Assembly (NCBI GenBank): GCA_964468755.1
Contig: CAYXWH010000056.1
Span: 1 to 12,206, forward strand
Length of the DNA stretch: 12,206 nt
Direction: 5' to 3'
Source: CAYXWH01 sp964468755
GTDB taxonomy: Bacteria > Chloroflexota > Dehalococcoidia > Dehalococcoidales > RBG-16-60-22
Below are positions 6,949-12,206 of this stretch, one piece after another; positions within the stretch are counted from its first letter, which is position 1, and each line of letters opens with the position of its first letter. The translations under genes were made by a program, and so were the position numbers. The notes under the pieces are model-generated. The model saw nothing but the letters and a program-made list of their open reading frames with translations. It ran no database searches and was not told the origin of the DNA.

Positions 6949-6987
6949 ACCGTAGTGGGCAATAATCTGGCAAGCTGCCACTACGGT
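6949..6987 (-). terminator. 10-bp hairpin downstream of the flavoprotein-ferredoxin operon
   Basis: ACCGTAGTGG (6949-6958) and CCACTACGGT (6978-6987) are perfectly complementary, with a 19-nt loop that can add two more pairs past a bulged G. It lies about 175 nt after the ferredoxin stop in the direction of transcription. On the minus strand it is followed by ATCTTTCCCC, only a weak pyrimidine tract. It is the best candidate for the 3' end of that operon. Confidence 0.45.
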
Positions 6988-7161
6988 CGGTTGTTACCTT
7001 CTCGGATGGGATGACCTACCAGCCGCACACAGTAGCCTTGGCGACTGCGCAGCGCCCGGCGATTCCATCGCTTACTACCGGTACATCGGTGTACAGTACT
7101 TTATCTGGAGACACGGCAACTTCTACTTCCTTAAAGATAAGCCATGATATCAGGCTGTGAC

Positions 7162-7362
7162 TTACCAGAAACATGCCGGGTAGACGATGTCTATCGCCCG
7201 TTTCGGGCACTCAAGCCAGCACACGCCGCAGAACCAGCAGTCTTCTTCATGTGTCACCACCGGCATGTCCATTTCTTCATCCCAGGTAAAGACATCCATG
7301 GGGCACAGGTCGTAGCATTTTCCGCAGCCGATACAGCGTGTATAATCGATGACCGTAGCCAT
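7162..7362 (-). CDS. Two-cluster [4Fe-4S] ferredoxin partner of the flavoprotein
   Basis: A 66-residue bacterial-type ferredoxin with two complete CxxCxxCxxxCP motifs, C10-C13-C16-C20 and C42-C45-C48-C52, each able to take part in binding a [4Fe-4S] cluster. The start MATVIDYTRCIGCGKC and the DCWFCGVC second motif resemble AprB, the beta subunit of adenylylsulfate reductase, and its relatives. AprB is about twice as long and has a C-terminal tail that this protein lacks. The ATG lies one base after the flavoprotein stop, and its ribosome-binding site (GGAGG) is inside the last flavoprotein codons, so the two are translationally coupled and probably form a complex in the cytoplasm. It would pass electrons to or from the FAD. 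One further Cys (C64) near the end has no obvious role. Confidence 0.92.
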   Translation of the reverse strand: MATVIDYTRCIGCGKCYDLCPMDVFTWDEEMDMPVVTHEEDCWFCGVCWLECPKRAIDIVYPACFW

Positions 7363-7363
7363 A

Positions 7364-9055
7364 CTACTTCTCCTCCTTCAGGTACTCCGGCTTAAGGTCG
7401 GGCGGTTCCCGTATTTCCAGCGCCGGATTGCCGTTGTCCAGGCGTTGTATGGTAATCATGTTATCCCGGGACGGGTCTTTATCCGGATAGTCGAGCCGGA
7501 CAAACTGGCCCCTGGTCTCCTTTCTTACCAGGCAGGCGGCAATATGCAGCTCGACAAGGTCGATGATGTTACGGCACTCAAGCGCCCGCATCAGGTAGTG
7601 CGGGTCTTTCGCCATGAGCTTGGGCAGGAACTCTCTTTTCAGCGAGCGGAGCCGCCGCTGCCCTTCGAGCAGCCTGCCTTCATTTTTAAGCATGCCTACA
7701 TAACGCTTGCAGATATAGCGGGTGGACAGTTCCAGTTCAATTGGCTCGGTGCCCCGCTTGACGCCCAGTGGTGCCAGCGCGGTCTGCTTCTGGCTTGCTA
7801 CCTGGGCCTGGTTGATGACCGGCTCCCCGGCGCCACTGATGAACCTGTGGATATTATCGCCGACTAATAGACCGCCGAGGGCGGCATTGCCGCAACCATG
7901 ACAACCGTTGGCGCAATCACCGATGGCATACAGTCCTTCCAGAGAAGCGGCAAAGTCGTCATTGACATTGACGCCGGTAGGCACCATGAAGTTCAGGGGG
8001 TGGTTCTCCATTAACTCGTAGCGGTGTGTCCTCGGGTTGAAGCCCCGCTCTTCGGCAATTTTAAATGATATGGCCTTTTCGTCGGTGAAGGCTATCTGCA
8101 TCCGGCGGTGATAGTCATCCGGCAGGTGCGACTGACTGACATATATCGGGTCTTTACCCTTTAGCTCTATCTCCCGGTACTTGTCCGCCGTGGGATAGGG
8201 GATTTCATCACCATCCCAGGTATACCACTTGGCGCGGATGCCGTCGCCATGGTCAAAATTGCCATAGGAAATGGTTAAATCATCCCGTATCCGGAGTCCC
8301 CAGCCGGTGATATCCATGTTGGCCAGGTCAGCACCAGCCCGGTAAGCCACCGCGTAGCCGTCTCCGGAGATGGACGCCGGGCACCAGTGATATTTCATCT
8401 GGTACTTGTAGAACAGGGGCTCCTCCGGCTCATAGCAGCGGGCAAAAATACCGGTGGCCAGTACCACTGCCTTCGCCTTGATGACGATGAATTCACCGGT
8501 GCGGGTATCAATAGCGGTGGCCCCTGCCACGCGCCCGTTATCCGTCAGCAGGTCGACTACCATGGTGCGCTCAAGGATATTGGCGCCGCTACGCCTTACC
8601 GCTCTGGCTAGCTTTGGTTTGATATCCGGCCAGTGGACGCGGATCATCAGTCGGGGACCCCCGAACCAGCCACTGGGCATATGGTAGTACTCGCCATCGT
8701 CCCACTTCATGGTGATGCCGAGTTTCTCCGACTCTTCCAGTACCCACAGGCTTTTATCCAGCAGCCGGTAGGGGATATTCCGGTCGGTGAAGCGGCCGTC
8801 TCCGTTGAGGTCGTGCTGGCGCTCTTCCCAGAGACGGACAAATTCCAGAGGGGTGACACCGTCACACTGGACAGGTTCATAATGGTCTTCACCCATAGCG
8901 CCACAGCCACTCCGGTCTGTCTTGGATTTCTCCACCAGGGTGACCTTCAAACCGTGCTCGGCAGCCTTGGCGGCGCAGTAGCACCCGGCAATACCGCCGC
9001 CCATTATCATCACGTCGGTGTCAATAACCCGGTCAGCGAGTTTGTCCAATGCCAT
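7364..9055 (-). CDS. FAD-dependent oxidoreductase, AprA / fumarate reductase flavoprotein type
   Basis: A 563-residue flavoprotein. The start is the ATG at 9055, five bases after GGAGG and one base after the stop of the upstream small gene; a longer open frame back to 9100 would overlap that gene. Residues 15-24 (VMIMGGGIAG) with E42 form the Rossmann FAD-binding fold. K43-S-K-T-D-R-S-G follows, where AprA-type proteins have a similar DRSG; the His that binds FAD covalently in succinate dehydrogenase is not seen, so FAD is likely non-covalent. AVVLATG (196-202) and YAIGDC (376-381) are further FAD contacts. The C-terminal helical domain ends in RKETRG and LDYPDKD, as in this family. An unusual Cys-rich spot, C381-x3-C385-x2-C388, follows the GD motif. 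The reaction is unknown: adenylylsulfate, fumarate-like enoates or another acceptor are possible, and no other sulfur-metabolism gene is in view. Confidence 0.93.
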   Translation of the reverse strand: MALDKLADRVIDTDVMIMGGGIAGCYCAAKAAEHGLKVTLVEKSKTDRSGCGAMGEDHYEPVQCDGVTPLEFVRLWEERQHDLNGDGRFTDRNIPYRLLDKSLWVLEESEKLGITMKWDDGEYYHMPSGWFGGPRLMIRVHWPDIKPKLARAVRRSGANILERTMVVDLLTDNGRVAGATAIDTRTGEFIVIKAKAVVLATGIFARCYEPEEPLFYKYQMKYHWCPASISGDGYAVAYRAGADLANMDITGWGLRIRDDLTISYGNFDHGDGIRAKWYTWDGDEIPYPTADKYREIELKGKDPIYVSQSHLPDDYHRRMQIAFTDEKAISFKIAEERGFNPRTHRYELMENHPLNFMVPTGVNVNDDFAASLEGLYAIGDCANGCHGCGNAALGGLLVGDNIHRFISGAGEPVINQAQVASQKQTALAPLGVKRGTEPIELELSTRYICKRYVGMLKNEGRLLEGQRRLRSLKREFLPKLMAKDPHYLMRALECRNIIDLVELHIAACLVRKETRGQFVRLDYPDKDPSRDNMITIQRLDNGNPALEIREPPDLKPEYLKEEK

Positions 9056-9056
9056 T

Positions 9057-9311
9057 TTAGCCTCCCTCGTGGATGCGGAGCAATCGTCGTTCCTGTTCAC
9101 TTAGCTCAAGCATCTCTTTCCGTCGTTTCTGTATTTCGGCTTCCTCATATTCCTTATCGCGGTACCGGATAGTTCTCTCAAACTCAGGGACCACTTCCAG
9201 TATGGCATCATGGTAGCTGATGTCTTTCTCCTCAGCTCGCTGTTTGATGAGGTGCCACAGTTCAAACTCAAACGTTTCCTCGTAGTGTTTATCTGACGTC
9301 GGTTCTGCCAT
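9057..9311 (-). CDS. Small charged helical protein of unknown function, first gene of the flavoprotein operon
   Basis: An 84-residue protein that I do not recognise. It begins MAEPTSDKHYEETFEFELWHLI. Most of the rest is strongly charged and looks helical, with a Glu/Lys/Arg-rich second half (about residues 45-80) that could form a coiled coil. It has no cysteine, signal peptide or membrane segment, so it is probably a soluble cytoplasmic protein that does not bind a cluster. A good ribosome-binding site (GGGAGG, 7 nt before the ATG) supports it, and its stop lies one base before the flavoprotein ATG, so it is translationally coupled to it. The context suggests an accessory or structural subunit of the flavoprotein-ferredoxin complex, or an assembly factor; this is an inference from position only. 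Confidence 0.85.
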   Translation of the reverse strand: MAEPTSDKHYEETFEFELWHLIKQRAEEKDISYHDAILEVVPEFERTIRYRDKEYEEAEIQKRRKEMLELSEQERRLLRIHEGG

Positions 9312-9376
9312 CTATCTACCTCCCTCATTGCATGAGATGGGCTCGCCTTTTATTCATTTCGCGGCCGGTTATGGCT

Positions 9377-9405
9377 ACTATAACGCAGTCGTTCCATTAG
9401 CTAAA
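9377..9405 (-). promoter_or_regulatory. Possible promoter of the flavoprotein operon
   Basis: On the minus strand TATAGT (9382-9377) is preceded after 17 nt by TTTAGC (9405-9400). The -10 box matches 5/6, while the -35 box is poor. It would start transcription near 9370, about 60 nt before the first gene. Confidence 0.28.
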
Positions 9406-9477
9406 TAATAGACGATACGTGCCGGCGTGAATAGTACCCGAACCGGTGAATTTTGTGGGGTATTAACCACCATAAGG

Positions 9478-9506
9478 TTGTAAGAATAATTACAAAATAG
9501 TATACT
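9478..9506 (+). promoter_or_regulatory. Response-regulator promoter with a TTGTAA-N6-TTACAA palindrome on its -35 box
   Basis: TTGTAA (9478-9483), 17 nt, then TATACT (9501-9506) forms a plausible sigma70 promoter, with a leader of about 75 nt before the regulator's ATG at 9588. The -35 hexamer is also the left half of a perfect palindrome, TTGTAA-N6-TTACAA (9478-9495). The half-site length and 6-nt gap are those of CRP/FNR-superfamily sites. A protein bound there would block or alter polymerase access. Confidence 0.5.
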
Positions 9507-9587
9507 TCCGTTAAAACCAAATTACTAATACTATTAGTTAGTCGGTGGCCATTATCCTGGCATCGATGAATCAGGTTTGTTAAAGCA

Positions 9588-10250
9588 ATGCAGCAAATAA
9601 GGGTCTTGATAGCCGATAGCAATGAAATATTTCGGGAGGGTCTGGTATCGGTCCTGAGCCGAGGACCTCATCTCAGGGTAGTGGGGGTATGCTCCACCGG
9701 GGAAGAGACCGTCCAAAAGGCTATTGAGCTTCAGCCGGATATTATTTTGCTGGATGAATATATATCCCGGGTTGATTGCTTTGAGGTAACCCGCCAGATT
9801 CGGGAGAGGGAATTGGGGACTCACATCATCATCTTTACCCAGTCGCGCCGGGAAGAACGGGACCCGTTCTACATATTCAGTGCCGAAGCCAGCGGCTATG
9901 TGGACCGGGAGACTGAATCAGGGAACCTGGTGGGCATCATCAATCGAGTGCTGGAAGGCGATTTCTTTGTATCTCCTTTGCAGGGAAGAAAGCTTGTTGA
10001 GGAATTGACTCATTTAAGAGCCACACGGGAAGAGGAGTCGCGGTTCGGGCTCAGCGAGCGGGAAAAGGAAGTACTCTTCCTGGTTGCCAAAAGTCTGACC
10101 AACCGGGAGATTGCCAGCCGCCTGTTCATCACCGAAAACACGGTAAAGGCGCACCTGACCGGGATATTGCGTAAAATGAACGTGAATAACCGCCGGCAGG
10201 CGGCATACATCGCCAGGGAAAAGGGTGTTGTACCCGAGGATGATCACTGA
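9588..10250 (+). CDS. NarL/LuxR-family response regulator with an atypical receiver domain
   Basis: A 220-residue two-domain regulator. Residues 3-120 are a receiver: beta 1 is IRVLIADSNEIFREGL, and the phosphate-accepting aspartate is D56 in IILLDEY. Usual features are missing. The acidic pair is D10-S11 instead of two acids, the Met-Pro after the aspartate is replaced, and the conserved lysine after beta 5 appears as R107 (GYVDRET); T84 is kept. Residues about 151-212 form a complete LuxR-type helix-turn-helix, with LSEREKEVLFLVAKSLTNRE and then ITENTVKAHLTGILRKM. No sensor kinase gene is in the window. The Shine-Dalgarno sequence is weak. The gene opens the plus-strand half, next to the divergent flavoprotein operon and ahead of the TRAP genes, which are candidate targets. 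Phosphorylation may be weak or replaced by another signal. Confidence 0.93.
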   Translation: MQQIRVLIADSNEIFREGLVSVLSRGPHLRVVGVCSTGEETVQKAIELQPDIILLDEYISRVDCFEVTRQIRERELGTHIIIFTQSRREERDPFYIFSAEASGYVDRETESGNLVGIINRVLEGDFFVSPLQGRKLVEELTHLRATREEESRFGLSEREKEVLFLVAKSLTNREIASRLFITENTVKAHLTGILRKMNVNNRRQAAYIAREKGVVPEDDH

Positions 10251-10277
10251 TTAATGTAGTTTGCACGCCGGTTAAAG

Positions 10278-10295
10278 TACCAGTAAAATCTGGTA
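10278..10295 (+). terminator. Short hairpin after the response-regulator gene
   Basis: TACCAG (10278-10283) and CTGGTA (10290-10295) flank a 6-nt loop, 27 nt after the stop codon. No U-run follows, so termination would be weak. The same hexamer pair forms the core of the hairpin at 173-199. Confidence 0.35.
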
Positions 10296-10339
10296 AGAAC
10301 AGTAACAATCTGAGCGATATTCTGAAAATAGACCAGGTA

Positions 10340-10374
10340 CCCGGTTGACAATTGTGATGCAACCGGGATACATT
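10340..10374 (+). promoter_or_regulatory. Hairpin overlapping a possible dctP promoter
   Basis: CCCGGTTG (10340-10347) pairs with CAACCGGG (10360-10367). Inside it a perfect TTGACA (10345-10350) is followed after 18 nt by TACATT (10369-10374), 4/6 of a -10 box. This could start the TRAP operon with a leader of about 265 nt, or the hairpin could instead end the regulator transcript. Confidence 0.33.
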
Positions 10375-10645
10375 TAGGCAACCGTTGTTATCTCCCTCTC
10401 ACCGGAGCAGCATAAAAAACTATCAAAAGAGTTTAGATGCCTGGTACAGTAGTGTTGGTAACGACCATAAGCGCGACAGTTCATCACATTCAGCATCGCA
10501 GTGCTCTTAATCTGTCTCCTCCAATGTTATTAAAGCTCTCTGTATTCATTTTGCCTTAAGCTGGTACAACTATTTAAGGAGGTGTTGCCTATTGTGAAGT
10601 AATTGCGGCGTTATTCAAGTCACCCGGCTAAGGAGGGAAATAACC

Positions 10646-11776
10646 ATGAAAAGGTTATTCTTAATCTGTTTAGCGGTAATAGTACTGGCTGCGTTGATTT
10701 TAGCCGGTTGTACCCAGCCAGCACCGGAACCTGCTCCAGCCCCAGCTCCCGCTCCGGCACCAGCCCCAGCTCCAGCTCCAGCCCCCGTCGAACCCATCAA
10801 GCTAAGGCTAGCTCTCCCGGTGTCCCCGGAGGCTGTATTCAACTGGGCTATGCTGGAGCCATGGTCGGAGATGGTAAAGGAGCGCACCACGGCTATCGGC
10901 AAGCCGGTTGAAACCGCCATTTTCTACGGCGAGTCTCTGGTCAAAACCGGCGAGGAATTTAATTTACTAGCTGCCGGCGTTACCGATATGTGCAGCATGA
11001 TGCAGGTTGAACAATTTGTAGCTGGAGGGGGTGTTGCCAATATTATGCAGATGCCTTTCCTATTCCAAACAACCATGTCTTCCACCAAGGTCGCTCTTGA
11101 TCTGTATGAAAAATACCCTGAATTCCGAGAGCAATATTCCAAAGCGAAGTTGATGTGGTTCCAGCCCACCGGACCTGCCCATGGCATATATGCCACCAAA
11201 AAACAAATCAAAACGCTTGAAGACCTTAAAGGGATGAAGACAAGATCTGGCCCAACCTACGGCACAGAGATAGTGGAAGCACTGGGTGGCATTGCCCTAG
11301 ATGTAGATATCCTGGAGATATACATCGCCCTGGAAAGAGGGTTACTCGACTATGTACCAAAAGACTGGGAAGCCTGTATGGCTTTCAAGTGGTTTGAGGT
11401 AACCCCGTACAAATCCGTTATACCGCGCGGTATCTGGTCAGATTTTCTGGTGACGGCAATGAACTGGGATACCTGGAATAGTCTGCCCCCTGATGTACAG
11501 GAGATACTGGAAGAACTTAACGGACGCTTTATGAGCGAATACATTGCCGCTGCCTTTGATAATGCGGATGCGGAACTCCGAGGAGTTATCACAGGGATAG
11601 ACCAAAAAAAGGGTAACCCACCACTCTATGAGATTCAGGAGGACGAGTTCCAGAGGTGGGTGGATGCGGTTCAGCCGGTCTATGATAAGTGGATAGAGGA
11701 AACGGAAGACCAGGGCTTACCCGGAAGAGCCATCTTTGAAGAAGCCCGTCAATTGGCTGAAAAATACGCACAGTAA
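10646..11776 (+). CDS. dctP: TRAP transporter solute-binding lipoprotein DctP
   Basis: A 376-residue extracytoplasmic binding protein of a tripartite ATP-independent periplasmic (TRAP) transporter, which drives uptake of organic acids and similar solutes with an ion gradient. The N-terminus is MKR plus a hydrophobic core and the lipobox L-A-G-C22, so it is lipid-anchored. Residues 26-47 are a Pro-Ala linker, and the DctP fold follows. Typical marks are MPFLFQTT (136-143), the LEDLKGMKTRSGPTYG region (191-206) with R200 at the place of the conserved arginine that salt-bridges a substrate carboxylate, EIYIALERGLLDYV (224-237), and a C-terminal helix. The ATG at 10646 has AAGGAGG upstream with 9-nt spacing. 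The small permease gene follows after 146 nt and a hairpin. The substrate is probably a carboxylate, given R200, but which one is unknown. Confidence 0.95.
   Translation: MKRLFLICLAVIVLAALILAGCTQPAPEPAPAPAPAPAPAPAPAPAPVEPIKLRLALPVSPEAVFNWAMLEPWSEMVKERTTAIGKPVETAIFYGESLVKTGEEFNLLAAGVTDMCSMMQVEQFVAGGGVANIMQMPFLFQTTMSSTKVALDLYEKYPEFREQYSKAKLMWFQPTGPAHGIYATKKQIKTLEDLKGMKTRSGPTYGTEIVEALGGIALDVDILEIYIALERGLLDYVPKDWEACMAFKWFEVTPYKSVIPRGIWSDFLVTAMNWDTWNSLPPDVQEILEELNGRFMSEYIAAAFDNADAELRGVITGIDQKKGNPPLYEIQEDEFQRWVDAVQPVYDKWIEETEDQGLPGRAIFEEARQLAEKYAQ
10721..10786 (+). repeat. Pro-Ala tandem repeat coding for the DctP linker
   Basis: About 66 nt of low-complexity CCAGCTCC-like hexamer repeats encode residues 26-47, nearly pure Pro-Ala. 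Such tracts can change in unit number between strains by slippage in steps of six bases without shifting the frame. Confidence 0.7.
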
Positions 11777-11818
11777 GGCTTTTAACCATCTTCTGTTCTC
11801 ACTCGCCACACATGTTTT

Positions 11819-11845
11819 GAGTGCAGGGGCTTTGCCCCTGCACTC
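11819..11845 (+). promoter_or_regulatory. Strong intercistronic hairpin between dctP and dctQ
   Basis: Twelve-base arms (GAGTGCAGGGGC and its complement) around a TTT loop form a very stable stem 42 nt after the dctP stop. A smaller hairpin follows: GGCTTG (11851-11856) with CAAGCC (11862-11867). No U-run follows. The likely role is to protect the dctP message or to attenuate read-through so that the binding protein is made in excess over the permeases. Confidence 0.6.
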
Positions 11846-11922
11846 CCAGAGGCTTGATATCCAAGCCCCTGTGTAGCCTATGAGGACATCGGATAACAGC
11901 GTTAAGGAGGATCGGCAATCTT

Positions 11923-12206
11923 ATGTGGCTAGAGAAGGCAGCTAGCGTCATGGAAAGGGGCTTAGCGCCCCTCACCACTATAGTAGGCAGGATAGGGGCC
12001 GGCTTCATCGCCCTGATGATGTTAATGACGGTGGCTGACATCATCGGCAGAAAATCATTCAATCAACCGGTGGTAGGTGCCTACGAACTCAGCGAGCTGA
12101 TGTTGGTAGTAGTGGCATTCTTCAGTATGGCAAATTGTGAGTTCATTGGTGGGCATGTGACGATAGGCGTGCTGGTTTCCCGATTACGACAAAAGCCTCA
12201 AACCAT
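11923..12206 (+). CDS. dctQ: TRAP transporter small permease DctQ, N-terminal part
   Basis: The ATG at 11923 follows AAGGAGG (11904-11910) at a slightly long 12-nt spacing and opens a frame that runs off the window after 94 codons. The visible protein has two hydrophobic membrane segments: about residues 18-42, rich in Ile, Leu and Met and ending TVADIIGR, and about residues 56-76 in the stretch ELSELMLVVVAFFSMA. The G-A-Y-E-L-S-E motif before the second segment and GGHVTIGVL after it are typical of DctQ, the four-helix subunit that joins the large permease DctM. DctM should follow outside the window. The coding start also contains a small GGGGC/GCCCC hairpin (11957-11971). Confidence 0.88.
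   Translation, partial: MWLEKAASVMERGLAPLTTIVGRIGAGFIALMMLMTVADIIGRKSFNQPVVGAYELSELMLVVVAFFSMANCEFIGGHVTIGVLVSRLRQKPQT

Larger units (their letters stand above)
6553..7161. other. 609-nt spacer with promoter and nested inverted repeats
   Basis: The left half (about 6590-6790) is AT-rich and contains a minus-strand promoter for the binding protein. The right half (about 6840-6990) is densely structured: an outer inverted repeat, two inner hairpins, a GAGCATGCTC palindrome and a separate 10-bp hairpin. A short minus-strand open frame (ATG at 7174, stop at 7016) overlaps the ferredoxin end and is not supported by a ribosome-binding site. No tRNA or other known RNA gene was recognised. Confidence 0.55.
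10251..10645. other. 395-nt spacer between response regulator and dctP
   Basis: No gene was seen. The stretch holds a short hairpin after the regulator (10278-10295), a second hairpin that contains a TTGACA box (10340-10367), and, near dctP, an unused strong Shine-Dalgarno sequence (10576-10582) whose AAGG can pair with CCTTAA at 10554-10559. The real dctP ribosome-binding site follows at about 10630. Confidence 0.55.

Noticed and set aside
10374..10515. A roughly 40-codon minus-strand frame preceded by GGAGGAG
   Set aside because: The ribosome-binding site is too far from the ATG and the product has no recognisable pattern.
10603..10920. Open frames on both strands over the start of dctP
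   Set aside because: They arise from the Pro-Ala repeat, whose low-complexity DNA is open in several frames. dctP has the ribosome-binding site, lipobox and family fold.
1..12206. CRISPR array, insertion sequence or integrase signature
   Set aside because: No regularly spaced repeats, transposase motifs or target-site duplications were seen.

Overview
The window reads as a piece of an anaerobic bacterial chromosome with roughly balanced base composition. Two secreted lipoproteins carry long Pro-Ala linkers directly after the lipobox cysteine. Redox enzymes rich in iron-sulfur clusters sit beside solute-binding proteins. I associate that mix with uncultured Chloroflexota (Dehalococcoidia-like) or similar anaerobes from sediments. 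This taxonomic guess is an inference: no rRNA, tRNA or marker gene is present.

Layout, left to right. Positions 1-3613 (minus strand) hold the 5' end of a metal-dependent hydrolase and a two-gene molybdenum enzyme (large subunit first, then the iron-sulfur subunit) that resembles pyrogallol-phloroglucinol transhydroxylase. A promoter and inverted repeats lie upstream of the large subunit. Next comes a small XRE-type regulator (4105-4479, minus), apparently transcribed without a leader. A spacer with what looks like the decayed start of a flavoprotein gene follows. A family-5 ABC solute-binding lipoprotein (4882-6552, minus) stands without its permease genes. A long spacer (6553-7161) is full of nested inverted repeats. 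Then a tight three-gene minus-strand operon runs from 9311 down to 7162: an 84-residue unknown protein, an AprA/FrdA-type flavoprotein and a 66-residue two-cluster ferredoxin. From 9588 the strand switches to plus: a NarL/LuxR-type response regulator with a degenerate receiver, then the start of a TRAP transporter, dctP and a partial dctQ, separated by a strong intercistronic hairpin.

How the parts may fit together (inference). Two uptake systems (an ABC-type binding protein and a TRAP transporter for organic acids) could supply small organic substrates. The cytoplasmic Mo enzyme and the flavoprotein-ferredoxin pair could carry out redox or hydroxyl-transfer steps on them, and the amidohydrolase-like protein could act on a product. 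Two regulators are encoded among these genes. Substrates cannot be read from the sequence.

Two starts were chosen by ribosome-binding site rather than by the longest frame: the binding protein at a TTG (6552) and the flavoprotein at the ATG at 9055.
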